Positions 52,412 to 61,185 of a stretch of 64,000 nt of DNA are shown in pieces. Numbering within the stretch: position 1 is the stretch's first letter; each line of letters begins with the position of its first letter. The notes beneath the pieces were generated by a model. That model ran no database searches. It had not been told where the DNA came from and saw only the letters and a list, made by a program, of their open reading frames with translations. The stretch is from Neobacillus endophyticus. GTDB lineage: Bacteria; Bacillota; Bacilli; Bacillales; Cytobacillaceae. The DNA is taken from the NCBI RefSeq assembly GCF_013248975.1, contig NZ_JABRWH010000001.1, forward strand, positions 4,856,001 through 4,920,000, written 5' to 3'. A program made the position numbers and the translations under genes.

Positions 52412-53806
52412 TTAAGTCATTTTTTTCAGTTTATATTGCAATGTCTGTCTGGGGATTTCCAACAGCTTTGCTGCTTGGTTAATATTTCCTTCCGCCTGTT
52501 CCAAAGCTGCCATCAATAAGCTCTTCTCTAGTTCCTCCACGTTTTTTCTTAATGACAGACTTTCCGTCTTCCTGTTTATCTGCTCCATTGAAGGTGATGA
52601 CTGTCTCAACATGATCGGCAAATCTTCATATCCTAAACGCTCTCCCTCACAAATATTAACCATATATTCAATCGTATGCTTTAATTCACGCACATTTCCG
52701 GGCCATTCGTATTCTAAGAAAAATTGATTTATTTTTTGTTCCACACCTTGGATTCTTTTGGAACATTTTTCATTAAAAAACCGAATAAATAATTCCGTCA
52801 ACAATAAAATATCTTCTTTCCGCTCTCTTAAAGGAAGGAGCGCAAAAGTAAACACATTTAACCGGTAGTACAGGTCAGACCGAAGTTTCTGTTCTTGCAG
52901 CGCTTTAATCGGCTGCATATTCATGGCTGCAATCACCCGTACATTTACCATATTACTTTCTGTGCTTCCAACCCTCCTAACCATACCGTCTTCAATCACA
53001 CGAAGTAGTTTTGCCTGAAGTTCGATGGGCATTGTATGAAGTTCATCTAAAAACAAGGTGCCGCCATCTGCCAGTTCAAATAGTCCCTTTCGTTCTACTG
53101 CCCCGGTATAACTCCCTTTTGCTGTTCCAAACAACATACTTTCAAGCAGCGTTTCAGGTATGGCTGCACAGTTTTGTGCTATAAAAGGGCCATTTCTGCG
53201 GGAAGATTCATGATGAACCCCCTGAACAAAAAGCTCTTTTCCTGTACCTGATTCGCCATATACAAGAATAGGAGAATCCGATTTTGAGAACTTCTTAGCC
53301 TCATCCTTTAATCTAATTAAAACCGGATTCACAGTCTTTAGATCATTAAAAGTATAATGTACTTGTTTAGTGGTCTTTTTACTGCCGTCTTTTTTTTTCA
53401 ATCCTTTTTGTAAATCCAGCAGCCTCTCCGCTAGCAGCTTCATTCTTGAATAATCTTTAGCAATTTCTACAGCTCCAATAATGATTCCATCAAGGAAAAT
53501 CGGCAAGGTTGTATTAATGGTATCAATCCTTGTTCCATGTAAATTTAAATATACTTGTGTTTGATGATAGATCGGTTTGCTGGTTTGGATGACCTTTAAC
53601 AATGTACTAGAGTCAACAGTTAACGAGGGAAAGGCATCTAAAAGATGCTTGCCAAGCACTTCCTCTACCTCCATGCCATCATGTCGCGCTGCTACTTCAT
53701 TATAGTAAATTGTTTTTCCTTCCGTATTGACCACATGGATCCCTTCATCAATACTTTTTAAGATTGCAGCTAGAACCTCTTGTGTTAATGCAGTGAACAA
53801 AACCAT
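52412..53806 (-). CDS. kamR: Sigma-54-dependent transcriptional activator of the kam locus (KamR-like)
   Basis: 464 residues in the order PAS (about 10-115; IDEGIHVVNTEGKTIYYNEV), AAA+ sigma-54 interaction domain (Walker A GESGTGKE, GSYTGAVERKG in place of the canonical GAFTGA, Walker B GGTLFLDE), and a Fis-type helix-turn-helix at the end (GNINQAAKLLEIPRQTLQYK). The adjacent kamA has a perfect sigma-54 promoter, and related KamR proteins in the B. cereus group control kamA, so this is the likely regulator. PAS ligand unknown, possibly lysine or an intermediate. ATG after AGGTGA. Confidence 0.88.
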   Translation of the reverse strand: MVLFTALTQEVLAAILKSIDEGIHVVNTEGKTIYYNEVAARHDGMEVEEVLGKHLLDAFPSLTVDSSTLLKVIQTSKPIYHQTQVYLNLHGTRIDTINTTLPIFLDGIIIGAVEIAKDYSRMKLLAERLLDLQKGLKKKDGSKKTTKQVHYTFNDLKTVNPVLIRLKDEAKKFSKSDSPILVYGESGTGKELFVQGVHHESSRRNGPFIAQNCAAIPETLLESMLFGTAKGSYTGAVERKGLFELADGGTLFLDELHTMPIELQAKLLRVIEDGMVRRVGSTESNMVNVRVIAAMNMQPIKALQEQKLRSDLYYRLNVFTFALLPLRERKEDILLLTELFIRFFNEKCSKRIQGVEQKINQFFLEYEWPGNVRELKHTIEYMVNICEGERLGYEDLPIMLRQSSPSMEQINRKTESLSLRKNVEELEKSLLMAALEQAEGNINQAAKLLEIPRQTLQYKLKKMT

Positions 53807-53839
53807 AGGTTTTCACCTGACCCTTAATACCATATGACA

Positions 53840-53861
53840 AGGTGCCGAAAAACTGGCACCA
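53840..53861 (-). terminator. Hairpin between yodP and kamR
   Basis: GGTGCC / GGCACC stem with an 8-base loop and no T-run on the minus strand. Either a weak terminator or a processing hairpin, so read-through from yodP into kamR is possible. Confidence 0.45.
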
Positions 53862-53873
53862 TGAGCCAAAATT

Positions 53874-54728
53874 TCAGCAGTCTACTAGATGTTTAACCCA
53901 CATATTCATATTTTCAAGCTTATCGTAAATATAACAATTATTCATTAACCTGCCGCGGTAGCCGTATCCAAGTTGGTACAACGCTGCATTCATACCGAAT
54001 GACTGCGACCTTGCGATAGAATAGGCACAAAATATACCTTGTTTTTTTAATTCAACTTCCAATTCATAAAGAAGGACCTTCATCAATCCGTATTTACGGT
54101 ATTCCGTGAGCGTCGCGCAATCGGTTAATTCGGCATTTTTATATAAAACATTTATTTCAGCGCTGGCAGCACTGACGATTTTCCCCTGGTGAAAAAAGAC
54201 AAAGTATACTGTTCCCTCATGCATCGTCTTTTTGACGTACTCTGGTTCAAAAAGCGGGGTCGGATAAATCTGAAATACTCGGCTATATAGAGCAGCCAAT
54301 TCAGCTGCGTCACTTAAATCTGCTTTTTTTAATACATAATCATTCGGGGGTCTAACAAGTTGCGAAGAAGCGGCTAATTGATATACACTTCGAATAATGC
54401 CATCTTCCGTCATCCAGTGATCATTTCGTTTTCGTTCAGGTGTATAATATTTTGCAAAAAAATAAGCGTCCGAGCCGCGATAATAGCGATCTACTATTGC
54501 CTCAGGCTGCAGACCTAACTCAAACAGCAGAAAGGTATCTTCTTTACGCCCTTTCATTATCAATTTTTCAGCGTTATTTTTGTGAACGATTTTCTCTGTT
54601 TTATCGAGGATTAATTTTAGGTTGCCGCGATAATCATCCACGCGGATCCTTTTATTGAATGGATCATTGTAAACTTCCAGGAAGTACTCACTATCCTCAA
54701 TAAACATTGATGAGGCAGGTTGACTCAT
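53874..54728 (-). CDS. yodP: Beta-lysine N6-acetyltransferase (YodP/AblB)
   Basis: 284 residues; acetylates beta-lysine from KamA, giving N6-acetyl-beta-lysine, either an osmolyte or a protected intermediate. C-terminal GNAT domain: DAAELAALYSRVFQIYPTP, DCATLTEYRKYGLMKVLLYE (acetyl-CoA loop), AYSIARSQSFGMNAALYQLG. Start MSQPASS after AAAGGAGTG, five bases past the yodQ stop. Fourth gene after yodTSR in the operon order. Confidence 0.88.
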   Translation of the reverse strand: MSQPASSMFIEDSEYFLEVYNDPFNKRIRVDDYRGNLKLILDKTEKIVHKNNAEKLIMKGRKEDTFLLFELGLQPEAIVDRYYRGSDAYFFAKYYTPERKRNDHWMTEDGIIRSVYQLAASSQLVRPPNDYVLKKADLSDAAELAALYSRVFQIYPTPLFEPEYVKKTMHEGTVYFVFFHQGKIVSAASAEINVLYKNAELTDCATLTEYRKYGLMKVLLYELEVELKKQGIFCAYSIARSQSFGMNAALYQLGYGYRGRLMNNCYIYDKLENMNMWVKHLVDC

Positions 54729-54733
54729 TCCAT

Positions 54734-56005
54734 TCACTCCTTTTGAACCCCACACCATCTAATCAGGGTACGAGCAATAATTTCGCTTGCCGCAAACATC
54801 TCTTCGAGAATGATATACTCATTTGCATCGTGGGCAATCTCGGTCGTTCCCGGGCCAAATACAACTACAGGTGTTCCACCGACAGTAGATAATATCCCGC
54901 CATCAGTCCCCCAAGGGCTTGCTTCAATAATAGGCGTCTCACCTTTTATTTCCAAATAACTTTCACTAAGCTCTTTAATTAGCATGTGATCATCATTAAG
55001 ACTTCCAGGCAGCCACCTTCCTCCGAACCACTCAATTTTCAGGGGGTGCTCACTCAGCCATGCATCCTCTCGGCATAGGTCTTTTAAGCAATTTTCCATA
55101 TCTCTCTTGGCATGTTCAATGGTTTCTTCTGGTGCCACTCCCATTCTACCTTCAATAATCGCGGTGTCAGGCACCGAAGAAGGCCACTGCCCGCTTGTTA
55201 TTTTGCCAATATTGATGGGAATTGGAATTGGGATTTGATCATAGAGGGGATCGGTAATTTTAGCATTTCTATCTTTCTCTAATTGTTGCAATCTTTCAAA
55301 GACGAGTTGGGATTTTTCGATGGCGCTTATGCCCTCGTATCTGGTACCGCCATGGGCTGCTTTCCCTTTTACAGTGATTCTGAACCACATGGATCCCTGT
55401 TGTTTAGGAAAGATTTTCATATTTGTCGGCTCCGGAATGATCGCTCCATCTGCTTTGTACCCTCTTAAAACAGCGGCAAGCGTGCCGGCACCTCCGCTCT
55501 CTTCCTCAATCACACTTTGAAAAATAATATCACCGTTAAGCTTCGTTCCTGTCGCAATAATAGATTCTATTGCGAGTAACATGGCAACCGTTCCTCCCTT
55601 CATATCGGTTGCTCCTCTGCCATAAAGTCTTCCACACTCAATATGGCCGCTGAAAGGATCCTGATTCCAGTTTAATTCGTCACCTACTGGGACCACATCA
55701 ATATGCCCATTTAAGATAATCGATTTTCCGCCTCCTGCGCCTTTTAGAACTGCAACTAAATTGGGATTGCCCTCAAAGTCATTCCGATCACAGCAGAATG
55801 CTGGATGCTTCTTTAATTCTTCTCCCCCTATTTCCCAAATATCAAGCGTCAATCCAAGCTGACGGCATTTTTCAATGATAATGGCTTGGGCTCCGCTTTC
55901 ATTCCCCCTAGTACTGTTTTCCTGTACCAGTATTTGCAGCAATCTTGCACCTCGTGCACGATTCTCCTTTAGCCAGTTACTCATTCGAGTTTCAATATTA
56001 CTCAC
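54734..56005 (-). CDS. yodQ: M20-family deacylase (YodQ)
   Basis: 423 residues. Zinc amidohydrolase related to ArgE/DapE: NGHIDVVPVGDE and GRGATDMKGGTVAM give the first ligands, EEESGGAGTLAA the catalytic glutamates, and WGTDGGILSTVGGTPVVVFG the C-terminal region. In the kam cluster it is expected to remove the acyl group from an acetylated beta-lysine intermediate. GTG start after AAAGGAGT. Confidence 0.88.
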   Translation of the reverse strand: MSNIETRMSNWLKENRARGARLLQILVQENSTRGNESGAQAIIIEKCRQLGLTLDIWEIGGEELKKHPAFCCDRNDFEGNPNLVAVLKGAGGGKSIILNGHIDVVPVGDELNWNQDPFSGHIECGRLYGRGATDMKGGTVAMLLAIESIIATGTKLNGDIIFQSVIEEESGGAGTLAAVLRGYKADGAIIPEPTNMKIFPKQQGSMWFRITVKGKAAHGGTRYEGISAIEKSQLVFERLQQLEKDRNAKITDPLYDQIPIPIPINIGKITSGQWPSSVPDTAIIEGRMGVAPEETIEHAKRDMENCLKDLCREDAWLSEHPLKIEWFGGRWLPGSLNDDHMLIKELSESYLEIKGETPIIEASPWGTDGGILSTVGGTPVVVFGPGTTEIAHDANEYIILEEMFAASEIIARTLIRWCGVQKE

Positions 56006-56037
56006 TTGTCCCACTCCTTTAAGGAATATGGTTCGGT

Positions 56038-56697
56038 TTAATAGGTGATTTTTCGAATTTGTTCGTGAATGATAAATGAACAGCCTGTTCTTTCTTTAAT
56101 CGTCTTTAAATCGTATGGTTCAAACACTTCTGTCAAGAAGAGCCCGGAAGATGACACTTGAAAAACAGCAAGCTCCGTAATAATAATATTTACACAAGTT
56201 GATGAAGTTAATGGGAGGGTACATTCATTGACAATTTTGGGGTTTCCCTGCTTATCACAATGATTCATTAATACAACCACTTTTTTTGCTTTTTGCGCCA
56301 ATTCCATTGCACCGCCCATTCCGGGCACTTTTTTCCCAGGCACAATCCAATTGGCCAAATCTCCACATTTGCTGACCTGAAGTGAACCTAATATCGTCAT
56401 ATCCACTTTGCCTCGGCGAATCATGCCAAAAGCTATACCGCTGTCACAATAAGATCCCCCTATTTTTAGCGTGACCGGAAAGCCGCCTGCATTACATAAA
56501 TTCTCATCCTCCTCCCCTTTATTTGGGCTGGGACCCATTCCAGTTATTCCATTTTCCGCATGAAATATTACTTGAATTTCCTTTGGCAGATGATTTGGAA
56601 CTAGCGAAGGGATGCCAATTCCAAGATTAACTACCATTCCATGCTGAATTTCTTCTGCAGCTCGACGTGCCAATTTATTGCGGATATCTACTCCCAT
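56038..56697 (-). CDS. yodR: 3-oxoacid CoA-transferase subunit B-like (YodR)
   Basis: 219 residues. Family I CoA-transferase beta subunit: the catalytic glutamate is in HAENGITGMGP (ENG motif), with VNLGIGIPSLVPNHLP at the N-terminus and GGAMELAQKAKKVVVLMNHC later. Pairs with YodS. Starts about 10 bases inside the end of yodS, indicating coupling. Expected role: transfer of CoA to the 3-keto acid formed from beta-lysine. Confidence 0.88.
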   Translation of the reverse strand: MGVDIRNKLARRAAEEIQHGMVVNLGIGIPSLVPNHLPKEIQVIFHAENGITGMGPSPNKGEEDENLCNAGGFPVTLKIGGSYCDSGIAFGMIRRGKVDMTILGSLQVSKCGDLANWIVPGKKVPGMGGAMELAQKAKKVVVLMNHCDKQGNPKIVNECTLPLTSSTCVNIIITELAVFQVSSSGLFLTEVFEPYDLKTIKERTGCSFIIHEQIRKITY

Positions 56698-57380
56698 GCC
56701 CACTTCCAATTCACTCCCTTTGTTGGAATAACATAATCCACAAACACCCCTGGTGTAATGATTTCTTCAGGATTTAACATCCCAAGCGGAACAATTTCTT
56801 CGACTTCAGCTATGGTCACTTCTCCCGCCATCGCCACTAGAGGATTGGTATTGCGGGCACTTTTGTCATAAATTAAATTTCCATATTCATCTGCCTTTTT
56901 TCCATAAACAATTGATATGTCTGCCGTTAGCGCAGATTCTATTAGATAATCCTTGCCTTTAAGTGTAAATTTCTGTTTATTTTTTGTAACAATTTCATTA
57001 TCGATGCCAATATCGGATAAAATCCCAGGAAGACCAACGCCTCCTGCGCGGATTCTTTCTGCCAAGATCCCTTGGGGGGAAAACTCAACCTCCATTTTCC
57101 CCTCATGCATTAACTTTCCGGCTATAGGATTCGAACCAATATGGGAAGCAATAACTTTGATCGCTCTTTCATTGCTGACGATTTTGCCAATGCCAATGTG
57201 CGGGAAGCCCGTATCATTTCCAATTAACGTAAGGTTCCGGATACCTTTTTCAAGGATGCCATCAATGAGATCAGGTGGTGTTCCTACCCCTCCAAAACCA
57301 CCAAACATCAGTGTCATCCCATCATGGAATAAATCCATCACTTTATCGAGCGTCGTAATTTTTCCAAACATATTTTCCAT
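56688..57380 (-). CDS. yodS: 3-oxoacid CoA-transferase subunit A-like (YodS)
   Basis: 230 residues with GGFGGVGTPPDLIDGILEKG, the glycine-rich CoA loop of the alpha subunit, and GNLIYDKSARNTNPLVAMAG. Partner of YodR. The ATG is immediately adjacent to the yodT stop, with GGAGG inside the yodT end. Confidence 0.88.
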   Translation of the reverse strand: MENMFGKITTLDKVMDLFHDGMTLMFGGFGGVGTPPDLIDGILEKGIRNLTLIGNDTGFPHIGIGKIVSNERAIKVIASHIGSNPIAGKLMHEGKMEVEFSPQGILAERIRAGGVGLPGILSDIGIDNEIVTKNKQKFTLKGKDYLIESALTADISIVYGKKADEYGNLIYDKSARNTNPLVAMAGEVTIAEVEEIVPLGMLNPEEIITPGVFVDYVIPTKGVNWKWAWE

Positions 57381-58739
57381 TTAAGCACCTCCTGTCGTCC
57401 CTGATGTTTTAATTGAGACAGAAAATGCCATAAGGGTTTCTCTTAATAGACCAACTAATTCCCACATTTCCTGATTGGAAATGGTTAACGGAGGGGAAAT
57501 GATAATTGCATCCCCATTTACTCCATCTATTCCTGCATTTGCTGGATAGACGAGGAGCCCTCTTTCCTTAGCTAAATTAACTATTTTTTGTGTAACCATT
57601 TCGCTTCTGGAAAACGGCTCTTTGGTCGCCCCATTCTCCACAAATTCAATCCCCAATAATAAACCTTTTCCTCGAACATCACCAATAAACGAAAATTGAC
57701 TTTTAAGTTTTTCAAGCTGTGATCTTAAAAAATCCGACTTTGTTTCTACCTCAGCAATAATATTATGCTTTTCTAAGTACTCCAAAACCGCCAAAGAAAC
57801 TGCACATGTCTGGGGATTGGCACTTAAGGTATGACCGCTCATGACTGATTTTGAACCTTGTATTATCGGCAGCATGACCTTTTCACTGGCTACTGCTGCT
57901 GCGATTGGTGCATAGCCTGCCCCAAGTCCTTTTCCCAATACCGCAATATCAGGAACAACACCCCAATGTTCACAGGCCAGCATCGTTCCCGTCCTGCCGG
58001 AACCCGTCATTACCTCATCAGCAATAAAAAGAATGTCATATTTTTCACAGATTTTTTTAATCATTTTAAAGTAATCTTCGGGAGGTGCAATGGCTCCTCC
58101 TGCCGCCCCAATCACCGGCTCGGCAATGAATGCAGCAATTTTGTCAGATCCAATTCGATTAATCGCTATTTCTAACTCTTTTGCACAAAGGATGCCGCAG
58201 GAAGGAGCTTCAAGCTGATAAGGACAGCGGTAACAATAGGGGGGATGTATGACTGGAAAATCTTCTAACAGCGGAACAAAACGAGCTCTTCTAAGTGGAT
58301 GTCCGGACATTGAAAGAGCACCGAGAGTAATTCCATGGTAACTGACCCACCTAGACAGCACTTTTGTTTTTGTGTTTATTCCTTTTTCCTGCCAGTATTG
58401 GATGGCCATTTTCATGGCTGTCTCTGTCGCTTCTGAACCGCTATTGACAAAAAAACTCCAGTTTAAATCCGCTGACAATAGGCAGGCTATTTTCTCTGCC
58501 AACTTTTCCGCAGGTTCACTGGTGAATTGGGATCGATAAACAAATGAGACTTTTTTCGCCTGTTCACTCATGGCTTCAATAATTTCTGGCACACCATGGC
58601 CTATATTGGCAGTAACAGCACCTGATGCTGCATCTAAATATTTCTTTCCGTCTATATCAAATAAATAGACTCCTTTTCCATAATCAATTAACGGATAGTC
58701 TTCATCCAGCATCGGTTTTATTAAAAATGAACGGCTCAT
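57381..58739 (-). CDS. yodT: Class III aminotransferase (YodT)
   Basis: 452 residues; PLP-dependent omega-aminotransferase. Markers are NSGSEATETAMKMAIQYWQE, LFIADEVMTGSGRTGTM and the Schiff-base lysine in DIAVLGKGLGAGYAP. Probably removes the amino group of the beta-lysine-derived compound. First gene of the yodT-S-R-Q-P unit, transcribed on the minus strand. Confidence 0.88.
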   Translation of the reverse strand: MSRSFLIKPMLDEDYPLIDYGKGVYLFDIDGKKYLDAASGAVTANIGHGVPEIIEAMSEQAKKVSFVYRSQFTSEPAEKLAEKIACLLSADLNWSFFVNSGSEATETAMKMAIQYWQEKGINTKTKVLSRWVSYHGITLGALSMSGHPLRRARFVPLLEDFPVIHPPYCYRCPYQLEAPSCGILCAKELEIAINRIGSDKIAAFIAEPVIGAAGGAIAPPEDYFKMIKKICEKYDILFIADEVMTGSGRTGTMLACEHWGVVPDIAVLGKGLGAGYAPIAAAVASEKVMLPIIQGSKSVMSGHTLSANPQTCAVSLAVLEYLEKHNIIAEVETKSDFLRSQLEKLKSQFSFIGDVRGKGLLLGIEFVENGATKEPFSRSEMVTQKIVNLAKERGLLVYPANAGIDGVNGDAIIISPPLTISNQEMWELVGLLRETLMAFSVSIKTSGTTGGA

Positions 58740-58836
58740 AGGAAAATCACTTCCTTTTTTTAAAGATGGAGGAACTAGGCTCTCCAGTTAACAAATCCCT
58801 TCTGTTTTTAAGGTATTAATATCCACCCTTATAGAA

Positions 58837-58870
58837 ATTGTATGATTCAAGTTTTTATTTCTTTCTTCCA
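58837..58870 (-). promoter_or_regulatory. Possible sigma-E-type promoter of yodT
   Basis: Minus strand CATACAATT matches the sigma-E -10 pattern; the -35 (AAAGAA) is weak. The kam/yod genes of B. subtilis are mother-cell genes under sigma-E, which supports but does not prove the call. No sigma-54 box was seen here. Confidence 0.35.
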
Positions 58871-58875
58871 GGAAA

Positions 58876-58918
58876 TAAAAAAGCGGCTGACTCGAAAGGG
58901 AGTCTGCCACTTTTTAAT
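58876..58918. terminator. Hairpin upstream of yodT
   Basis: AAAAAGCGGCTGACTC pairing with GAGTCTGCCACTTTTT, two mismatches, T-runs on both strands. It precedes a repeat remnant, as the larger hairpin does at 32671-32720. Confidence 0.65.
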
Positions 58919-58919
58919 A

Positions 58920-58985
58920 ATCAGGTCAGTTAAACTTGACTGCCAATTTCTGCTCCATTCAAATAGAAAAATTTACACATGCTTA
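58920..58985. repeat. Remnant of the palindromic repeat
   Basis: GTTAAACTTGACTGCCAATT then TCTGCTCC matches the left end and left flank of the repeat (TTAAACTTG.CTGTTGATTTCCGTTCC). Interior and right end mostly lost. Confidence 0.6.
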
Positions 58986-58998
58986 CATAGTCTTATTA

Positions 58999-59145
58999 TC
59001 AATAGGCCCAGCTTGCACCAATGATTATCAACAAAATGAACAATACAACAATTAACGCAAATCCGCCAAATCCGAAGCCAACCCCACCGCCATACCCATA
59101 TCCAGGATGGCAACATCCATCAAAACCATATCCACCGTAATACAT
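58999..59145 (-). CDS. YjcZ-family sporulation protein (48 aa)
   Basis: [20 protein letters not shown], then [20 protein letters not shown]: a glycine/tyrosine-rich head and one C-terminal membrane span, the plain pattern of the YjcZ family of small sporulation membrane proteins. GAGGAGTG precedes the ATG. Very short, so easily overlooked. Confidence 0.82.
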   Translation of the reverse strand: MYYGGYGFDGCCHPGYGYGGGVGFGFGGFALIVVLFILLIIIGASWAY

Positions 59146-59157
59146 ACATATCACTCC

Positions 59158-59370
59158 TCATGATTTGTTTCGTTTCCCTGTTAAGATATGTATTAGGTGC
59201 TTGACCCGCATGTGTATTTGCCTAAATATTGAAATAATGGGCTTGTTTAGGTTTTGAATGACTTGTCGAAGAAATAAAAAAACGAAAGGAATAGACAAAG
59301 ATAGATTTGTACCCATCTTATATTTAAATCGGCTATAGATAAATGATGGTCCTATTGCTTTTGATATCAT
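59158..59370 (-). CDS. Possible small membrane protein (70 aa)
   Basis: MISKAIGPSFIYSRFKYKMG then one hydrophobic stretch (LSIPFVFLFLRQVIQNL) and a basic tail. TTAGGA lies before the ATG. Ends 13 bases upstream of the YjcZ gene on the same strand, so it could be co-transcribed, but the family is not recognised and coding is not proved. Confidence 0.4.
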   Translation of the reverse strand: MISKAIGPSFIYSRFKYKMGTNLSLSIPFVFLFLRQVIQNLNKPIISIFRQIHMRVKHLIHILTGKRNKS

Positions 59371-59478
59371 GTAATTTCCTAATAATGTAAACCAACAGGT
59401 TAACTTCTTCCTGATATGGGTAAACTAAAATTACCAATTGGGTAATCCGTAAGAACAGCTAACGAAAGGAAGATTACA

Positions 59479-59610
59479 GTGTTTAAAAGGCAATCATCCA
59501 TAAATTTAAGGTTAATTGTAGGTGGATCTTTAATCTCCACGATATTTAGTGTTATTATAATCGGAATGCTTTTGCACTTGAATGAGAATATGAGTCAATT
59601 AAGAAAATAA
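59479..59610 (+). CDS. Single-span membrane peptide (43 aa)
   Basis: GTG start after AAAGGAAG; MFKRQSSINLRLIVGGSLIS followed by TIFSVIIIGMLLHLNENMSQ. The basic head, one span and polar tail look like the N-terminal anchor of a chemoreceptor or sensor kinase that stops short. Terminator directly after. Could be a real small membrane protein or a remnant. Confidence 0.45.
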   Translation: MFKRQSSINLRLIVGGSLISTIFSVIIIGMLLHLNENMSQLRK

Positions 59611-59640
59611 GAAGACGGGACAATATATCCCCGTCTTTTA
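59611..59640 (+). terminator. Terminator of the 43-residue membrane peptide gene
   Basis: Stem AAGACGGG / CCCGTCTT with TTTATTTTT. Confidence 0.8.
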
Positions 59641-59678
59641 TTTTTAACCTATATAAATTCGTATTGGAAGGTGCAAAA

Positions 59679-59831
59679 ATGTTAGAAATCATACAGGAAC
59701 ATAAAGATGGCGTAGATTGTGACAGCTGTCGGAATCCAAATGTGGATTACATTATAGAAACCGATTATATCGTAATGGATTTTTGCAAAGAGTGTTTTGA
59801 AGGTTTAAAAAAGAAAATGATGAATGCGTAA
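59679..59831 (+). CDS. Small zinc-ribbon protein (50 aa)
   Basis: MLEIIQEHKDGVDCDSCRNP..YIVMDFCKECFEGLKKKM: two CxxC pairs, like many small Bacillus orphan ribbons. GGAAGGTG precedes the ATG. Function unknown. Confidence 0.55.
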   Translation: MLEIIQEHKDGVDCDSCRNPNVDYIIETDYIVMDFCKECFEGLKKKMMNA

Positions 59832-59925
59832 TTAGGAACTTATTTGGAAAAAGGCTGTGGCTCCATTGGAATGTTTGGATATTTCTTGTCTTCCGTACTT
59901 AAAAAATAGATTGAAACCAGCCAAT

Positions 59926-59961
59926 AAAGGGAGGGAGGAATTTTAATTCCTCCCTCCCTTT
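59926..59961. terminator. Strong isolated hairpin
   Basis: Perfect 17-bp stem AAAGGGAGGGAGGAATT / AATTCCTCCCTCCCTTT with a 2-base loop. It lies 95 bases past the zinc-ribbon gene and 83 bases past the msrB stop. The stem contains GGAGG/CCTCC, so it could sequester a ribosome site in either direction. Confidence 0.6.
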
Positions 59962-60043
59962 GTCAATTATCAAGTACTGATCAGCATGTACATTCACATA
60001 GATTTTTTCAGGCAACATGAGATGCGCAATATTAACCGGCTTT

Positions 60044-60487
60044 TTAGGATCTATCCTCAAACAGCTGAGTATATTCCTTATAACCTGCCTCTTCCAACTT
60101 TTCCTTTGGAATAAAGCGTAAAGCCGCTGAATTGATGCAATATCTCAATCCTGTAGGTGCCGGACCATCATTAAAAACATGTCCCAAATGTGAATCGACA
60201 GATTTACTTCTCACTTCCGTCCGAATCATAAAATGGCTTAAATCTGTTTTTTCGATGATTTCTTCCTCTTCAATAGGTTTTGTAAAACTCGGCCAGCCAC
60301 ATCCTGCATCAAATTTATCAAGTGAGCTGAATAGCGGCTTGCCAGAAACGATATCGACATATAAACCATCCCGGGTTTCATTCCAATATTCATTGCGGAA
60401 TGGCGGCTCCGTGCCATTATTTTGTGTAACTTCAAATTGCATTGGTGTCAGGTCTTTCTTTAATTGGTCGATATTTTTATTTTTCAA
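60044..60487 (-). CDS. msrB: Peptide-methionine (R)-S-oxide reductase MsrB
   Basis: Reduces R-sulfoxides of methionine in proteins. 147 residues from the TTG after GGAGGTGA. Catalytic cysteine is in [25 protein letters not shown] and [12 protein letters not shown] are family blocks. It lacks the zinc-binding CxxC pairs of some MsrB proteins, as does the B. subtilis enzyme. Five bases after msrA; the two form an operon. Confidence 0.93.
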   Translation of the reverse strand: MKNKNIDQLKKDLTPMQFEVTQNNGTEPPFRNEYWNETRDGLYVDIVSGKPLFSSLDKFDAGCGWPSFTKPIEEEEIIEKTDLSHFMIRTEVRSKSVDSHLGHVFNDGPAPTGLRYCINSAALRFIPKEKLEEAGYKEYTQLFEDRS

Positions 60488-60492
60488 TTTCT

Positions 60493-61017
60493 TCACCTCC
60501 AATGGGTTTTAATAAAATCTGCTCTTCCTGAGCCGATATGATATCTTTCATAGTGGATTGGATTTTTCTTATAGTAATGCTGATGATAATCTTCAGCAGT
60601 ATAAAACGGCTTCGCAGGAAGAATAGGCGTTACAATCGGTTTACTAAAACGACCACTTTCCTCCAACTTTTTCTTGGATTCCTCAGCCAAACTTTTTTGA
60701 GTTTCGTTTTGATAAAAAATCGCTGTTTGGTAGGATTGCCCTCTGTCGTAAAATTGGCCGCCTGGATCTGTCGGATCAATTTGCTGCCAAAATAATTCCA
60801 ACAATTTTTCATATGGAAAAATTTCCGGATCATACGTGATTTGTACTGCTTCATAATGTCCAGTAGTTTCTGCACAGACCTGCTGATATGTTGGGTTTTC
60901 CACGTATCCCCCGGTATAACCGGAAATTACACTTTTAATGCCAGGCTGCTCATCAAACGGCTTTACCATGCACCAAAAACAACCTCCGGCGAAAGTTGCT
61001 GTTTGATATTGTTCCAT
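60493..61017 (-). CDS. msrA: Peptide-methionine (S)-S-oxide reductase MsrA
   Basis: 174 residues; repairs S-sulfoxides. The catalytic cysteine is in [31 protein letters not shown] and [20 protein letters not shown] are the other family blocks. Start at the ATG of MEQYQTATF after AGGGGTGG. First gene of the msrA-msrB pair; together they repair both sulfoxide isomers. Confidence 0.94.
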   Translation of the reverse strand: MEQYQTATFAGGCFWCMVKPFDEQPGIKSVISGYTGGYVENPTYQQVCAETTGHYEAVQITYDPEIFPYEKLLELFWQQIDPTDPGGQFYDRGQSYQTAIFYQNETQKSLAEESKKKLEESGRFSKPIVTPILPAKPFYTAEDYHQHYYKKNPIHYERYHIGSGRADFIKTHWR

Positions 61018-61185
61018 CCATACCACCCCTAGTCCTTTGAAAATATTTCATCTGTACATGAGTATACCTAAAGAGTTTAGAAAAATAAAATATTCGATTT
61101 CGTCTTTTTTACTTTGTACTCTAGACACCTACAAAGAAAGAACGGAATAAAGTAAGTGATAATGACAAAATAGAAGGTGAAATGT

